The translations under genes were made by a program, and so were the position numbers. Positions 11,914-24,516 of a stretch of 64,000 nt of DNA are shown piece by piece. The notes beneath the pieces are model-generated. The model made no database searches, was not told the origin of the DNA, and saw nothing but the letters and a program-made list of their open reading frames with translations. Numbering within the stretch: the stretch's first letter is position 1; every line of letters starts with the position of its first letter. The stretch is from Pictodentalium vernedei (Eukaryota > Mollusca > Scaphopoda > Dentaliida > Dentaliidae). The stretch lies in the NCBI GenBank assembly GCA_031216915.1, contig CM062297.1, forward strand, positions 183,466,083 to 183,530,082, given 5' to 3'.

Positions 11914-12892
11914 AAATCTCGAAAAAAGAGCGTGGTGGTCATACGAATGAAGGAGAGGTCATGGAAATTGGTTAGAAAGTTTTGGAAAGGTCATGGAAAA
12001 GTCATGGAATTTGATTCTAAAAAATGTGTAGGAACACTGGCAGACTGCTAACTGGCACTCTCCAATAAATTATAATAAAACAAATTCATGTGAACAAATT
12101 GTTACAACCAAAAATTAATCTAGTTCCACACCACACCACACCACACCAATTTCAAGCTATGGTTATGGCCTTGCCTTAATATATACAGTGCTGTGATCAC
12201 AAAATGGTGTTTTTGTTGATCATGCAGATCACAATTGGGTGGAAACACGCTTAAAAACCAGTGGTCGATATTTCAGAATATTGCAAAATCAAAGAAAAAT
12301 AAACATATCGCATCACTGATTCAGTATTCTCACATTTATTTTCTGATGGGTGAGAAACTGGGTTTCTCTAAAAGAGGGCAGATAATTACATCTTTATCAC
12401 ATCCAATTCATGATCCAGTCTGAATTCAATGAGCTCTGTCACAGAAGATTGAATTGGTAAAATCATGAGTTATTTTCTGGAAAATTTTTTCGTTTTCAGC
12501 TTGAAATTTTCTATATTTCTACATAAGTGCGCAGACGGTTATAAAGGTTTTATAGAAGCTATTCCCAAGGGTTTAATCAAGCCACTTCTTGGGACCTAAA
12601 TAAGTCTTCATTCCCAATGGGGTAGACGTTATAAGATTCCCATTTCTGGTACAAAACACTATTATACCCAAACTTATACAGCAAAATCATGTGACATAAC
12701 CATTGTGCTCTTCTGATAATTAATTTTAGAACAGTGATACCCATTTTAACCTGTATTCTCTCTGGAAAAAAGCTTCCACTAATCCATGTGAATTTATGTT
12801 TAGATGACCAAGTGAATAATTTTCCCAGGACCAAGAAAAGGCCCCATCTACTTTGACAATTTCCTTGTAAGATTTTTGTTTTGTTTTGTTTT
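11914..12892. other. No gene; partial repeat fragments only
   Basis: Near 12050-12095 there is a half copy of the ggcactctccaataaatt hairpin found in the TTAACTGGTTGAG MITEs. At 12126-12145 there is a short CACAC run. No exon was identified. Confidence 0.45.
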
Positions 12893-13229
12893 TAGTGGGG
12901 TTTAACAACACTTCTGACAAGCAGGGTGCCTTGTGTCGGACAGTTTTACATGTGGAGGAAGCTGGAGTACCTGGTGATAACCACAGAGCAGTGGCGAGAA
13001 CATGTCAGACCTCCCAACATCTAACTCCACACAAGCAGGGTTAGCACTGGTTGAAGACAAGTGCACCATCGATGTACAGTATGGCTTAGAACACAGCGAC
13101 ACCATGCCCCCATGTGGGCATTTGGGATTAAGTGACTTGCCCAAGGACATAACGGCAGTTACCCCTGGTGGGGATGAAACCGTAAACATTTCGGTTTGAA
13201 GTCCAATGCCAAAATCACTGATCCACCAC
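12893..13229 (-). mobile_element. SINE S4: tRNA-like head type b, tail type a
   Basis: Read on the minus strand it starts gtggtggatcagtgattttgg and has a B-box-like GGTTTCATCCC. Then come the shared V-domain motif tgtccttgggcaag, the shared body (accatcgatg region) and a diverged type a tail. No clean target duplication was seen. Confidence 0.65.
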
Positions 13230-13254
13230 ATTTCCAATTATTTCCTAACATATG

Positions 13255-13530
13255 ATATACAGTACCACCATCATGGACTGATCACTTTCCATGGGGAAGG
13301 CAGCATTTCCACAGATGTAATAATATTAGATTGCAAACAATAATTGTAGGAAAAATCATCAAAAATTTAATTAATGAAGCACCGGGTACAACCCCGTTCT
13401 TCATTAATTAAAATATTTATGATGATTTTTATTACCTGGTACCCTCATACATGGACATCACTGCCCACACGTGAATTATGACCAGTCCACAGTGACTGTA
13501 CTGTACACATAATATTGGCTTCAGACGTGA
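13255..13530 (+). repeat. Dispersed foldback repeat with GCACCGGGT core
   Basis: A hairpin at 13355-13430 (aaaaatcatcaaaaatttaa / tgatgatttttatt) with core gaagcaccgggtacaacccc is embedded in a repeat whose inverted copy is at 57730-57985. A third, partial copy without the hairpin is at about 16425-16505. Confidence 0.7.
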
Positions 13531-13821
13531 AAGAGTCATTGCTGTCTAAAAAAAAGCAATAACCTGGATTATTCATCTTTATTCTAAACTAGGATAATAA
13601 ATGTCTGTAAATAAATCCCTGAATGATGATTGTGTAATTTGTCTTCTTTTGGTGTGGTCACCACAACATATGTCAGCATGATCGTGACATACTGGGAAGT
13701 GCTTTTGTAAAATAACAGAACACTAAATTGACATATCCACTCATTTTTACTTGACACACCGTTTGTTTTTTCCAAAAATATCTCGGTTTGAGTTTTAACT
13801 GTTTTACTTGTTCACCCTTAA

Positions 13822-14885
13822 CCCTTTATGCAACATTTTAAAAATATTTTAATTCAAAACTAAATCTCCTTTTTTTGGCTTCTAAAAATTAGCTTTGGCC
13901 TAAAAAAGTTAAAAATCTGTTTCTCAGGTCCTCCCACATGGTCTTTTTGGCTGCCATATGCTCTCTATTTACAAGCAGTACAAACTTAAACAAATAAAAA
14001 ATTAAACGGTTCATGTCTGATATTTTACCCAAGTTAATAAAATTGATAAATTTGTCCCTTGACGAGTTCAACAAGGCTTTGCAATGCTTTACCATTGCAA
14101 AACCTTCTTGCACTCAAGGGACAAAATACACCAACGCACATGCTATTCTGTAGATTATGAGGTCTAAAACATAAAATAAACCAAGAACATGAAGTTTTGA
14201 TAGCAGAGAAATAATTACAAAAATAAAAAATATATTAAAAGAGATTGTCATTCAGAAGTGGCAATGACCTTGATCTGTGACCTTGACCTCCATCGAACCA
14301 AAGAAAAATTTTGAGCATGACACATCGTCTCTCCAAAAGCAACATGTATACCAAGTATCAACAAAATCCAGTGAAGCAGCTCAGTTATGGAGCAGGCACG
14401 AAAATCTTCCTGACAGACAGTTGACCTTGATCTGTGATCTTGACCTCCATCAAACCAAAACACATTTGTGCGCGACACACCGTCTCCCCATAAGCAACAT
14501 GTGTGCCAAGTTTCAACAAAATCTTATGAAGCATATCATATCAGACACAAAAATCTTCCTGATGGACAGACATGAATGGGTGGATTGACAGACTGATGGA
14601 AATGAAAAACACTATATGCCCCAATAAATTTTTTGGGGCGCATAAAGATGCCCGCCCACATGCAGTTTTACAAAAAATGGCCTGAGAAACATAAGATCTA
14701 CTTTGTGAGGCGTTATGATCCTTCATTCATTGGAACAAGCAAATGAGATGTCTTAATCCTCTACTTACTGATGTCAAAATTTCAAGCGGCAAATTTTTTT
14801 TCTGCAATGCACTAGATACGTTAAATTTTAAGTCCAATAATTTGAGGCTTGAAATTTTGATATTTTGATAACTGTGTACAAAGGG
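13822..14885. mobile_element. Composite TTAA-flanked block carrying nested repeats
   Basis: It is bounded by TTAA-CCCTTTATGCAAC (13818) and CAAAGGG-TTAA (14886-14889). Inside is a copy of the 8740-9150 repeat, itself interrupted by a minus-strand HINE-like element. The right TTAA is shared with the next MITE. Confidence 0.5.
14241..14648 (-). mobile_element. HINE-like element (family delta), minus strand
   Basis: Read on the minus strand it begins with a palindrome (GCGCCCC AAAAAATTTATT GGGGC), followed by two units of about 165 bp that contain tgttgaaacttggcac and ggtcacagatcaagg. It ends tgacaatctc. A related + strand element is at 41612. The uninterrupted repeat at 8740-9150 gives the empty site and so defines both ends. 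Confidence 0.6.
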
Positions 14886-14889
14886 TTAA

Positions 14890-15212
14890 CTCTTTACATG
14901 CTGCTGGTAGATATTCCTGCCCAGGACAGGAAATCACTTGCCATTAAAATAAGTAAAATTTGAGCACACCTTACCATATTTTCCCCAACCAATTGTACCG
15001 ACTTTTTGACTAACCTTGCTTCAATCTTTAATTAATTTTTCATCAAATCTAGTCATGGCTGCTTCAAAGCAGATTTGATGAAAAATATTTTTAAAATACT
15101 CTTCGAGTTAAGAGTTATTAAGCTAGGTTTTGGAGACAAAAAATAATAAAATTAGATTGGAAATTTTTATGAATAGCATTGGTAGGATATAACTGTTAAA
15201 TTAGGTGATGGG
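14890..15212. mobile_element. CCCTTTACC-family MITE (copy 5, diverged)
   Basis: It sits between TTAA at 14886-14889 and TTAA at 15213-15216, with ends CTCTTTACATGCTGC and AAATTAGGTGATGGG. The core includes the palindromic gatttgatgaaaaatat. Confidence 0.5.
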
Positions 15213-15216
15213 TTAA

Positions 15217-15844
15217 CATAAAATAAGTTGCAGATGAGTGTATTAATGTTTTTGTAAAGAAATGTAAATTTTCGGTTTTTTACTTCTACCTCATAATTTA
15301 TTACCTCTGACTTGAAGTTGCTCAATGAAAAATAAATTCTTCCAGTGAGGAGTCACAAGCTATGGTTCAGGTGAAAAACTCATCAGGTTTAAATTAAGCT
15401 GCTTCTTGTGTTTACAGTATGTGGAGAGAAAAATTCAGTCGATTGAGTTGCTCCCTAACCTGTAACTTATACGGTAAATGGAGGGTGGATTACTATTAAA
15501 ACACTTGTAGACTGGGTTTTCCACCTAAACAAAAACTCTGCTGTGAAAAAGCTTTAGAAGGACAAGCAAGGTTTAAGGCAAGCTTTGAACCTGGAGGTCA
15601 ATTGCTTGAAAAATAAATTCTCCTCATGTATTTTCCCAAGTATTGACAGTTTATTGTCCAAGTGGAAACATCATTTTGTGAATGTTTGCTTGGCAATTCA
15701 ATCTGCATGTACTATATATGCTGTGACAAACCCAAAGAGACAGTAGCATAGAAAACCCAGGGGATGTCAGAACATGGCTTCCCAACTTTTTCATATATAT
15801 TATGGTTCCCATGATCTGTTTTTTAAATCAATATTCAATTATTT
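15217..15844. other. No gene or recognised repeat
   Basis: AT-rich sequence; nothing convincing was seen on either strand. Confidence 0.45.
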
Positions 15845-16258
15845 TTATACCCTCCTACACCCCCACCCCTACAATGAGTTGTGGGGGTATACTGGAATCT
15901 CCTTGTCCATCCATCGATCCATCCATAGACATGATTTTGTCCAGAGCTTTTCTCAGATGTTTATGGACCAATCTGCTCAAAACTGGGTGTGAATGTTCAC
16001 CACCATGGGAACCTTAGCGCCTGTGATTAAAGTTCTGGTTGGAATATTTTTGCCAGAATTACCTCTTTTTCAGCTTGAAAAATCAGGCCTAGACTTTTGT
16101 CTGGAGATGTTCTCAGATGTTTATGGGTCGATTCCTTTGAAACTTTGTATGGATGTTTACTACCATGGGAACCTGTGTACCTGCGATTATAGTTTTGAGC
16201 AGACTTTTTTGCCACAGTTATGCCCCTTTTCATCTTAGAATAATCATGGTGGCATAGT
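15845..16258 (+). mobile_element. HINE-like element (family epsilon), two ~170-bp units
   Basis: The start is palindromic (taccctcctacaccccca / ttgtgggggta), followed by tccatccatcgatccatcc as the tetranucleotide tract. Two units contain tctcagatgtttatgg and accatgggaacct. The 3' end is less well defined. Confidence 0.45.
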
Positions 16259-16899
16259 TAGTATTTAACTCTTCACCTCACAAAAATAGCTGATGATACT
16301 TTTCATTTTTGCCTCAAAACAATATTTATGAGTTCCTCATTGGAACTAGCTTAATTAGCTTATACCAGTGTGGAGTGACAAGCTATTTTATTAGGCAAAC
16401 TTGAAAAAATAATTAGTGTTTGCAGTCTAAATATTATTGCATCCATGGAAATGTTGCCCACCCATGGAAAGTGACCAGTTCATGGCTGCAGTTCCCTCTT
16501 TGACCACCCTCCTCCCCCCTTCCCCTCCACACTCACAAACACTTTCATTTTAGTTCCATTGCCACTGGTAAGAGGTGGAAGTAAAGTTTATATAAATTTG
16601 ACATGGGTACAACTTGCAGGGTTCTTTAGCTGCAATTTTAGATCTGGGTGTTTTTATGCTTTTTCATAAGATTAAGAATTATTGTCCACTTAGAAACTAA
16701 TAAGCAAAAATAATACCGTTTAACGCTATGAATCCACATGGAGTTCCCAGGTTTTACAATAAAAGTCCCACTTTTTCTTTTTTGTCAAGCACTGTGAACA
16801 TATATGTTCATGGATGGCACTTCACAAAACACAAAAAGGGTGGGAAAAAAAACAATTAGCAAGCTGTGAAATTACCAGTATCAAATCCTGGCCTGAAAT

Positions 16900-17291
16900 T
16901 ATTTATTTATTTATTTATTGGTGTTTAAGGTCATATACTTATGCACAATGGCTAATCATGACCGTGACAGTTTTATGGGTGGAGGAAGCCAGAGTACCCG
17001 GAGAGAACCACCGAGCAATGACAAGCAGCTGCCAGGTCCCCAACATCGTAACTGTGCACTGAAGCACAGGAAGGGTTAGACTGGATGAAGACATGCTACC
17101 ATCGATGTGCAGTATGCCTTAGTACACAGCATCATCGTGTTCCCATGTGGACAATCGGGATGAAGTGCCTTGCCCAAGGACGCAATGCAGGAGTCCGAAT
17201 CAGTTGCTCAGACGGTCACCCATCCAAGGACTAACCAGACTCGACATTGCTTAACTTCGGTGATCTGCCAAGAACTGGTTACTATAATGCC
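16900..17291 (-). mobile_element. SINE S3: 5S head with tail type b
   Basis: On the minus strand the head is 5S-like (aagttaagcaatgtcgagtc, ggttagtccttggatgggtg), then tccttgggcaagg, the shared body and tail type b (gaccttaaacaccaataaat). The flanking 13-bp duplication is CCTGGCCTGAAAT (16887-16899 and 17292-17304). This copy joins the 5S head to the tail otherwise found with tRNA head type a. Confidence 0.88.
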
Positions 17292-17304
17292 CCTGGCCTG
17301 AAAT

Positions 17305-18944
17305 AATGGGACTTAAGCGATATATTAAAAGAGTCCAAGCTTTGTTCCATCTTGAGATGATCAGGGTCAAATGATCATCACATACTGCAAGGCTTTCTGA
17401 TTTGTTGGATGCAGCCAGTGAAACCTTCAACTGTTCGAATGCCACATTAATTGTTGTAGTATGTCAGGCCACCTCTATCCATGTGGGAGGGGTGACATGG
17501 GGTTATTTAGCCTCGCCATTAAAAATATTGGGGGACGAGCCAACTAGGAGGGTTGGAATACAGGCACGGGCCAAACTCGCCTCACAGAGCTGAGTTGGCA
17601 CTGCACTATGATTTTCTTCCCTGCCAAGTGAACTCGAAATATAGGTTTGTTCTTTGTTAGGTGTGATTCTTAATCACTTTAGGCTGCAGAAAGGAAACAA
17701 TGATTAAAGTAACAACGATTCTTTTATTTACATTCAAAATAAACTCATTTCCATATTCCACACATTTAACAATTTGATCAACATGGTAGAAGATTCATCA
17801 CAGGGGTTAATAGTTTTTCATCAAATTCAGTTTATCTATAGCCCTGTACTGACGCTATAGTACACTCTCAAAATGCCACTGTCGTGGGCTCGTAACAGGA
17901 GCTTAAAACACTTGAGTCTTTTGCGCCTGTGCGCATTTGCAGCTGTGACTGCTGGGGATCCTGACTAGCAATGTCAGTTACTTTGTGGTAACACAGTTCT
18001 GATTTGGATTCAGTTTATCCACTCTGTCGGCTAGTTTATGAAGTCTACGTCACATACCTTATTCATGTGTCCTCTGATAGAACTCTTCTTGAATGTTCCT
18101 GTCCTTTGAAATACACACAGTTCATGCAGAACTCACAAATTCAATAAGCGCTTCGAGCTTGCGCGAATTGTCACTGTCGGCCCTGAGTCAATACTCACAG
18201 CACTCTGATACTAAACACAGGCTACTACGCGATCAGCATCTGCATTCCTAAGGGTTAATACCACAATACAATAGCCCATACTTTGAGACAGGTGTGAGTT
18301 GATCCTCGCTAATGACATCTAAAATTAGCCGTTACTTGGGTTCATAATCTGCTCGCTAAATTCGGGCTTGTAGCCCTCTTACATCAACCTAATCTGATAA
18401 TAGTGGCGTACAACAGAGCTTTGTGGATTGCCCATCAATTCCACTCGCATGAGACCCTATGTGGCATCTCACTCCTAAACGGTCGGAACCCAAGTTTCCC
18501 GAAATAGCTTGTTCCCCACTCTTTATATCTCGTCTTGTGATGGTCAGATAGCAATATGTCAAGATGCCTAAAACTGGCAAGCGACATTTCTGGACATAAA
18601 ATCAACCATATGCTATCAAGCGTATCCCAAGAAATAATATACTTGATAGCCGTGATGATTGAAAGTGTCGGTCACTTTGATATTAATTGACTTTAGATAG
18701 CATGGAAACATTTTATGCTGACTAGTGATATGCCAGAGAAGTATCCCACTGTGAATTGCCTTAGGCTAATTATCTAATTAAAACATGTGTGCTTACAACA
18801 CAGAGAGAATAAGTATATATACATATATTTGAACTTGAAAGTCGGGGAGGGGGTCGCCTCTCTTCTAGACTGGCTTTGCCCTGACATAGTATAGTTGCTC
18901 ATCAGTAATTGTATTATAATTATTGGAGAGTGTTTACATACGTA
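17305..18944. other. No gene recognised
   Basis: Mixed-composition sequence with only short open stretches. No exon bounded by good splice sites and no clear repeat unit was found. It may contain undetected upstream exons of the + strand gene. Confidence 0.4.
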
Positions 18945-20259
18945 CGTCCACAATTTTCTTTGGCACAATGCACAGAGTGCTTTTATGATCAGATCTCTTT
19001 GAAACTTGTATGCTTCTTTGGGGTGACCTCTAGATGGGAGCTATCAATTTTCTCCCATTTCTGTCAAAAAATGTTGCTGTGGGCAATGACCTTTGAACTT
19101 AGTTTAGTTAGGCATCAATATTTCCATTTGCCACACCCTGTAGGGCACGTTTACAATCAGATCGCTTTGAAACCTGGTATGCTTGTTTGGGCTGATCTCT
19201 TGATGGGAGCTATCAATTTTCTTCCATTTCCGTAAAAAAATGTTGCCATTGCAACAACCTTTGACCTTATTTTTAGTCAGGCATCAATATATTCCTTTGG
19301 CATGCCCTACAGGGCACATTGATGATCAGATTGTTTTGAAACGTGGTGTGCTTGTTTGGGGTGACCTCTAGACTGGAGCTATCGATTATCTTCCATTTCT
19401 GTCAAAAAAGTTGCCGTTGGAAATTACCTTTGATGAACTTAGTGCAGTTATGAATCAATATTTCCCTTTGGCACACCCAGCAAGGAACATTTATGAATTG
19501 ATTGCTTTAAAACTTGATATGCGTGTTTGGGGTAACCTCCAGATGGGAACTACCGGTATTAATTTTATTTCATTTCCATTAAAAAACGTTGTTAGTGCTA
19601 ACCTTTGAACTTCGGGCATTTGTGCAGCAACTTATCCCTTTTGCACTCCCTTTATGAATTTCCATCAAAAAAAGAAAAAAAAATTGTCACTCGCAATGAC
19701 CTTCAAACTTAGTACATCAGTGCATTAACATCTTCCTTTGGCATGAGTCTGAGGGCTCATTCATTATTGGGTTGTTTTGAAACTTGATACACTTATTCAG
19801 GGTGACCAAGATAGGAGCTATCGATTTTCTTTCCATTTCCACCAAAAACTGTTGTCATTAGCAATGACTTTTGGAATTTAGTGCATTTATGGACCAACAT
19901 TCTTCTTTGACTTGATCTACAGGGTGCATTTATCATAGGATTGTTTTTTAACTTGTTATGCTTATTAGGCGAGATCTCTGGATAAGAGCTATTGTTTAGC
20001 GTTCATTTCTGTGAAAAAGAGTTGCCGTTTATAATGACCTTTAAACTTATTGCATTTGTGTATCAGCATTCTTCCTTCAGCCAGCCCTACAGTTTACAAT
20101 GAAAAATGCATGGATTGCACTGACGTTGTGCAAACACAAAGCTGTTATGTTGAAGTTTCACTAAATAACATTCGAACCAATGATCTTCAATTTTGCCATT
20201 TCACTTATGACTTACCAAGTTTGTCAAGTTGAGCTACAGTGTCATTGACACTTTCATTT
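18945..20259 (+). mobile_element. HINE-like element (family alpha), tandem unit type 1
   Basis: The body is a degenerate array of about 155-bp units (cagatcgctttgaaacctgg, gatgggagctatcaattttc, ttcctttggcacaccc). The 3' end is the family alpha terminus: tcaagttgagctacagtgtc then attgacactttcattt at 20223-20259, including the stem-loop AGTGTCATTGACACT. The 5' terminus is not visible, so the copy looks 5' truncated. Confidence 0.65.
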
Positions 20260-20329
20260 TTTAGTACAGTTAGATCTGTAGTTTAGAGGCTCATGATCAC
20301 CCTTACCCTCTATGACCCACCTGATTTGA

Positions 20330-20605
20330 AAATAAGGAGAGCAAAAAATATGCACCTATAAATCCCACATGCCTCCATGGGAACACCGGGAACTGAAGAA
20401 GTGCTTGTTTCTGTGGTAAACAGGATCTGTTTCACTGGTAAAATAGGATTCAGTCCCCAATGCCAGAGGTGGAAGTCCTCTAGAATGGGCAACATGGGTA
20501 TAAAAGTTGACTAAACTTTACTATCTTTATTTTGCGGTCAAGATTATCCAACCATTCTGCATATGTGACCTTAAAAACCAATAAATAAATAAAAAATAAA
20601 TAAAT
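20330..20605 (+). mobile_element. Second SINE family sharing tail type b (copy 1)
   Basis: The body contains cccacatgcctccatggg and tttctgtggtaaacagg and ends with the tail gtgaccttaaaaaccaataa followed by ATAAATAAATA. A second copy is at 29968. The tail matches that of SINEs S3, S6, S7 and S8 although the bodies differ, which suggests they borrow one LINE's 3' end. Confidence 0.6.
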
Positions 20606-20862
20606 CCTACAGAATCTCTTTCTAAGTGGGGGGTTTTCTAGACTTTTTACTACACCAAGGTCTGTGAGGCTCGCTGCTTGCAGGATTCAAGGAACTAATG
20701 GAAATAATTACACTGGATTGTAGACCTGTTTTTTTAAAGTGAATTCCAAAATGCAGTTAATAGCTTGTTTAAAATCTATATGTCGGGAAATAGCTAGGTG
20801 AAATAATACAATGTTTGCACGAAAATGTGAACAATACACCATGAATTATTCTGGGACTTAAC

Positions 20863-21241
20863 CAGGGGTGTAGCCAGTAATTTTTTAGGGGGGGGGGGGG
20901 GTCACCCACAATGCAACTCAAGGATGAGAAAGTCTGGCAACTAAAAAGGCTGAAATCTTGGCCAGAGGCTAAGCCTTGGCCAAATGTCAAGTTGGAGGAG
21001 ATTATGGGAGGGGGTGACCCCCTCCCATAATCTCCTCCAACTTGATCTTTGGCCACCGGTTGGGGGCCTCCCCCAGAAAAATTCTTCACTATTTGATATC
21101 AGCAGTTATCAAAGATTTCATGCTGAGTGAAAGTGAATCAAATTCAGTGTAGGCATTTATTAGATTGCTGTGGAGAATATCGCCCGTGGACTTTTGGGAA
21201 TTGGGGGGGGGGGGCTCATAACCCTCCCTGGCTACACCCTT
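20863..21241. mobile_element. hAT-type MITE, GTGTAGCCAG ends, 8-bp TSD
   Basis: Ends CAGGGGTGTAGCCAG and CTGGCTACACCCTT are flanked by GACTTAAC on both sides (20855-20862 and 21242-21249). It has a G-run at each side and a central hairpin of about 45-bp arms (gttggaggagattatgggag / ctcccataatctcctccaac) at 20963-21055. Confidence 0.82.
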
Positions 21242-21479
21242 GACTTAACAAAAGTGTGCTTCACTTCAGATGTTAGAGAGCAGTATACAGCATGATTCCC
21301 ATTTTCAAAACTGAAATACTATAAAGATTCATCATCTGATTGTCCCTGCTGCTGGCACCAAAATTTTCAAAACTGCTGACCTGCGTGTGACAGAGCCCTA
21401 AGCACACAGTGCAACCAAGTTTTCACATTCATAAACTCTTTATCTAACACAACTTCTAGATGGCAAAAAAATTTCTTGA

Positions 21480-21640
21480 GTAACCTGGAGTTACTAAATA
21501 TTTTCATTTATTAAATGCCTATTACTTTTCCTCCAATTACATATTTACAAATCCGTAAGAAACTTGTGTTCCATATGGATTTCCGTTAATGGATTATTTT
21601 TCCACCTGACATCATGGATCCATCAAAAGAACTAAACTGC
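21480..21640 (+). repeat. Dispersed repeat, inverted copy at 63325
   Basis: The phrases ctattacttttcctcca, cttgtgttccatatgga and ccacctgacatcatggatcc recur as reverse complements at 63325-63445. Confidence 0.55.
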
Positions 21641-21879
21641 ACCCATTTTTGTAAATGGCCAATCAAAATGTCCCATTCTAACCAAGATCAATTCAGAAGC
21701 TTTGGTGACAGCTGATAAGTCAAATGTCAATTGGAAAATGTTTTTGTTCAAATCCACCAAAATTAATGAAATTAAACTTTCTCTGTAAATAGGGAGAGAT
21801 TTTATAACACTCAAGTTCTGACTTTGAAGCGAATATCTATCAGATAATGGCAGCTAATTTCTTAAAAATACCAATAAAT

Positions 21880-22050
21880 AGACAGAACCACACAAGCGTT
21901 TCAATGGATTAATGTTTATCTCACGAGTTTGGTTGGGCGCAATAATACCACGAGAGGCGAAGCCTCGAGTGGTATTCTGCGCCAAACCAAACGAGTGCAA
22001 TAAACATTAACCCATTTAAACGCTTGTGCGGTTCTGTATTTATTACACAC
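21880..22050. repeat. Very long hairpin (~160 bp, short loop)
   Basis: The left arm (cagaaccacacaagcgtttc, aatgtttatctcacgagttt, gcgcaataataccacgag) pairs with the right arm (ctcgagtggtattctgcgcc, cgagtgcaataaacattaac, gcttgtgcggttctg) around agaggcgaagcctc. It is one of the longest palindromes in the window. Confidence 0.85.
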
Positions 22051-23250
22051 CTTCGCAAATTTCTAAAACAGGCCTTTTAAGGTAATACTAAATGAGAATT
22101 AACCCATCCTTCTGAGACGTAAAGGAAATAAAATAAGACAAAAATCCAAATTATTCTTCACAAGCAGGAGACCAGTCTTATTGTTATTTCGTACGCTGAT
22201 TGAACTTTCATTCATAGTTTCATCTTGCAAATTGTTATGTGTCACCACTTCGATCGATGAAACACTGTTCATCTGAAATACATTTTACCATCTTTTTATG
22301 CCTCGATTTTACAGCGCGAATTCTGAACGGTTGATGTGATCCCCACCAAAAAAATTACCACACATTCACAAGAAACAATAGGTGTAAATTCGGAAAATCC
22401 ATCAATGAGAAATTATAAAAAAAAACTCAGATGTTTACCTGACTTCCAAATTCCACGCGACTGTTGAACATTACTCGACTGACTGACAGACAGGTTAAGA
22501 TTTTAGTCAAGATTACACTAATTACAGTAGCCGTTGTCAATTCATCCCACGTAAATTAAATTTATATCCTTATTGTCCAAGAGAAATAATCGTATTGTTC
22601 ACAATCCTGCACAAAATTTATTAAAGATCGTGTTATAGCCTTTAACAGGGGTACAGAATCCATACGAATTCTAGTGAATATCGACAGGCAATTTGTTTTG
22701 TATTTCGATTTGGTGACCTAGAAACTTAATTGCGCAACGTCATTCATTCGAAATGACGTCACGCATAGACGCTTTCATATTCTGTCTACATTGTTCTTTA
22801 GTTTGAACTGCATGCCAGTCATTTCCATGTCATACTTCAACCCATCGGGTTATTTAATCAATAGTCAGAAAGTATTGTTCACGTTAAGAAAATAAATTAG
22901 AAAGTTTCTTTTGATGGTCGGTCAGTGTATAGGACATGAGTTTCTTCAGAAACAATATAAACTCAGATACTATAGATCGCGAACATCCACTTTACAACAT
23001 CAAAATAAATGACCCATCGCATCGAAACGGTCCCATGTACTCATTGTACTGTATCCCCAGAAATATGACTGGTTCCATTCTTACATTAAAAAATTGAAAA
23101 AATCTGTATCCCACACGTGTGCAATAAAAGTTTACTTTTATCACACATCCTAGAATGTTGTGAACAAACCTTAATTTTAAATGGGTGTGTAATAAATAAC
23201 CTGCTTGCACACAATTTTCATTTATATATTTCTGTTTATGTATCGATCAG
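22051..23250. other. No gene recognised
   Basis: AT-rich sequence without an identifiable exon. A short inverted pair occurs around 23104-23170 (cccacacgtgtgcaataaaa). Nothing else stood out. Confidence 0.4.
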
Positions 23251-23345
23251 TCACATGTGTTTGCCAATCACACCTGAGTTTTGTTTTTATTTCAAGCAGA
23301 CATCAGAGCTTTCAAATTCTACAAATAAGCCCTAATTTTTAAATT

Positions 23346-24085
23346 TATGTATTTATTCGAGTTTAATGACACTTGACAACCAGGGTTACCTCATGTCGGA
23401 GAGTTTTATGGGTGGAGGAAGCCAGTTTACCTGGAGAGAACCAACAAGCAATGGTGAGCAACAGTCAGACTCCCCAACATGCTAAAAGGGTTAGCATTGG
23501 TTGAACACAAGGGCACCCTTGCCATGCAGTATACCCCAGGGACCGACCTGGGCATGCGCCAGTGCGTATTTGGTTTTGAAACATCAGGACCTGGCTCTTA
23601 AATCTCAGAAATAGGCTTCTCAGTTGCCGTGTAACTTCTCAGATCATATTTTGATATTCTTTCAATGGATAATCGAGAGAGACACTCTTACATGTATTAT
23701 ATATATGATTATCATTTATCATTTTTGTAGAGTGCTTAAGTTAATACTTCAAGTCTTAATTACCAAGCATTAATCTTCACTGTGGTTTCTGATCAAGTCT
23801 TGGCTGCCTAAATAGGCAGCCAAGACTTGATCAGAAACCACAGTGAAGATTAATGTTTGCTATAGTGCACTAAATGAAAATGATGAGAGCTATTACATAC
23901 TTGCAGTGTGTGTTACAAACAGCAGTGTGACTCCGTAAATTGAAATCTGGCACATGAATTGAAAAAATAGGCTCTGAGGCTAGAGCGTATTTTAAATAGT
24001 CCTGATCGGTCCCTGATACCCGGGTACACAGTGCCACCGTGCACCCAAAGGGCAATCAGGATGACGTGCCTTGCCCAAGGACACA
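23346..24085 (-). mobile_element. SINE S5 (headless, tail type a), split by a MITE
   Basis: On the minus strand it starts at the V-domain (tgtgtccttgggcaaggc), runs through the common body and ends in the tail agtgtcattaaactcg. The 12-bp duplication AATTTTTAAATT flanks it (23334-23345, 24086-24097). The head is absent. The host repeat (23255-23333 plus 24098-24260) exists uninterrupted, in inverse orientation, at 63075-63310. Confidence 0.82.
23537..24015. mobile_element. Foldback MITE nested in SINE S5, 6-bp TSD
   Basis: The ends CAGGGACCGACC and GATCGGTCCCTG are flanked by ATACCC on both sides (23531-23536 and 24016-24021). In the middle, 23767-23856 is a perfect hairpin (aagtcttggctgcctaaata...). 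The CAGGG ends look hAT-like but a 6-bp duplication is not the usual 8. Confidence 0.8.
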
Positions 24086-24516
24086 AATTTTTAAATTAAT
24101 GGATTCCATGTCACAGAGGTTTGTAATAACACAAAATGCCACAATGTGTGAATGCATTCATCAATACGGTACCCATGCCATCACAGAAGGATTGAACTCA
24201 AGGCTTTGCCTCTTGTTCTATCCTTCTACGCTGACACTTGTGCTGTTTTGACGAACACATTCACATATTGTGACTTTCTGTATACTCATTGCATTCAAGA
24301 CATACAATTCCTCATTGGAACAAGCTCAAAAATTTTAAAATAATAAACTTTGAATGACAGTTTTGTGAATAGTGCTATCCAGATATAGCCCCAAGAACAA
24401 AATGCAAGTGTGTCTGTTAGAAGTCAGAATTACTAACAATGGGTCACTTTGTCTCAATGTGTGCAAGTTATCTTAATTTTAAATATCAAATAATTGTAGT
24501 ATTTCTTCCATTTCAG

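Noticed and set aside
11568..12035. hAT-like element with CCAGGATTTGTAC and GTAGGAACACTGG ends
   Set aside because: The ends are only loosely complementary and no flanking duplication was found, so the limits cannot be supported.
17251..17445. Minus-strand open stretch of about 64 codons
   Set aside because: Half of it is SINE S3 and its flank; no donor or acceptor defines an exon.
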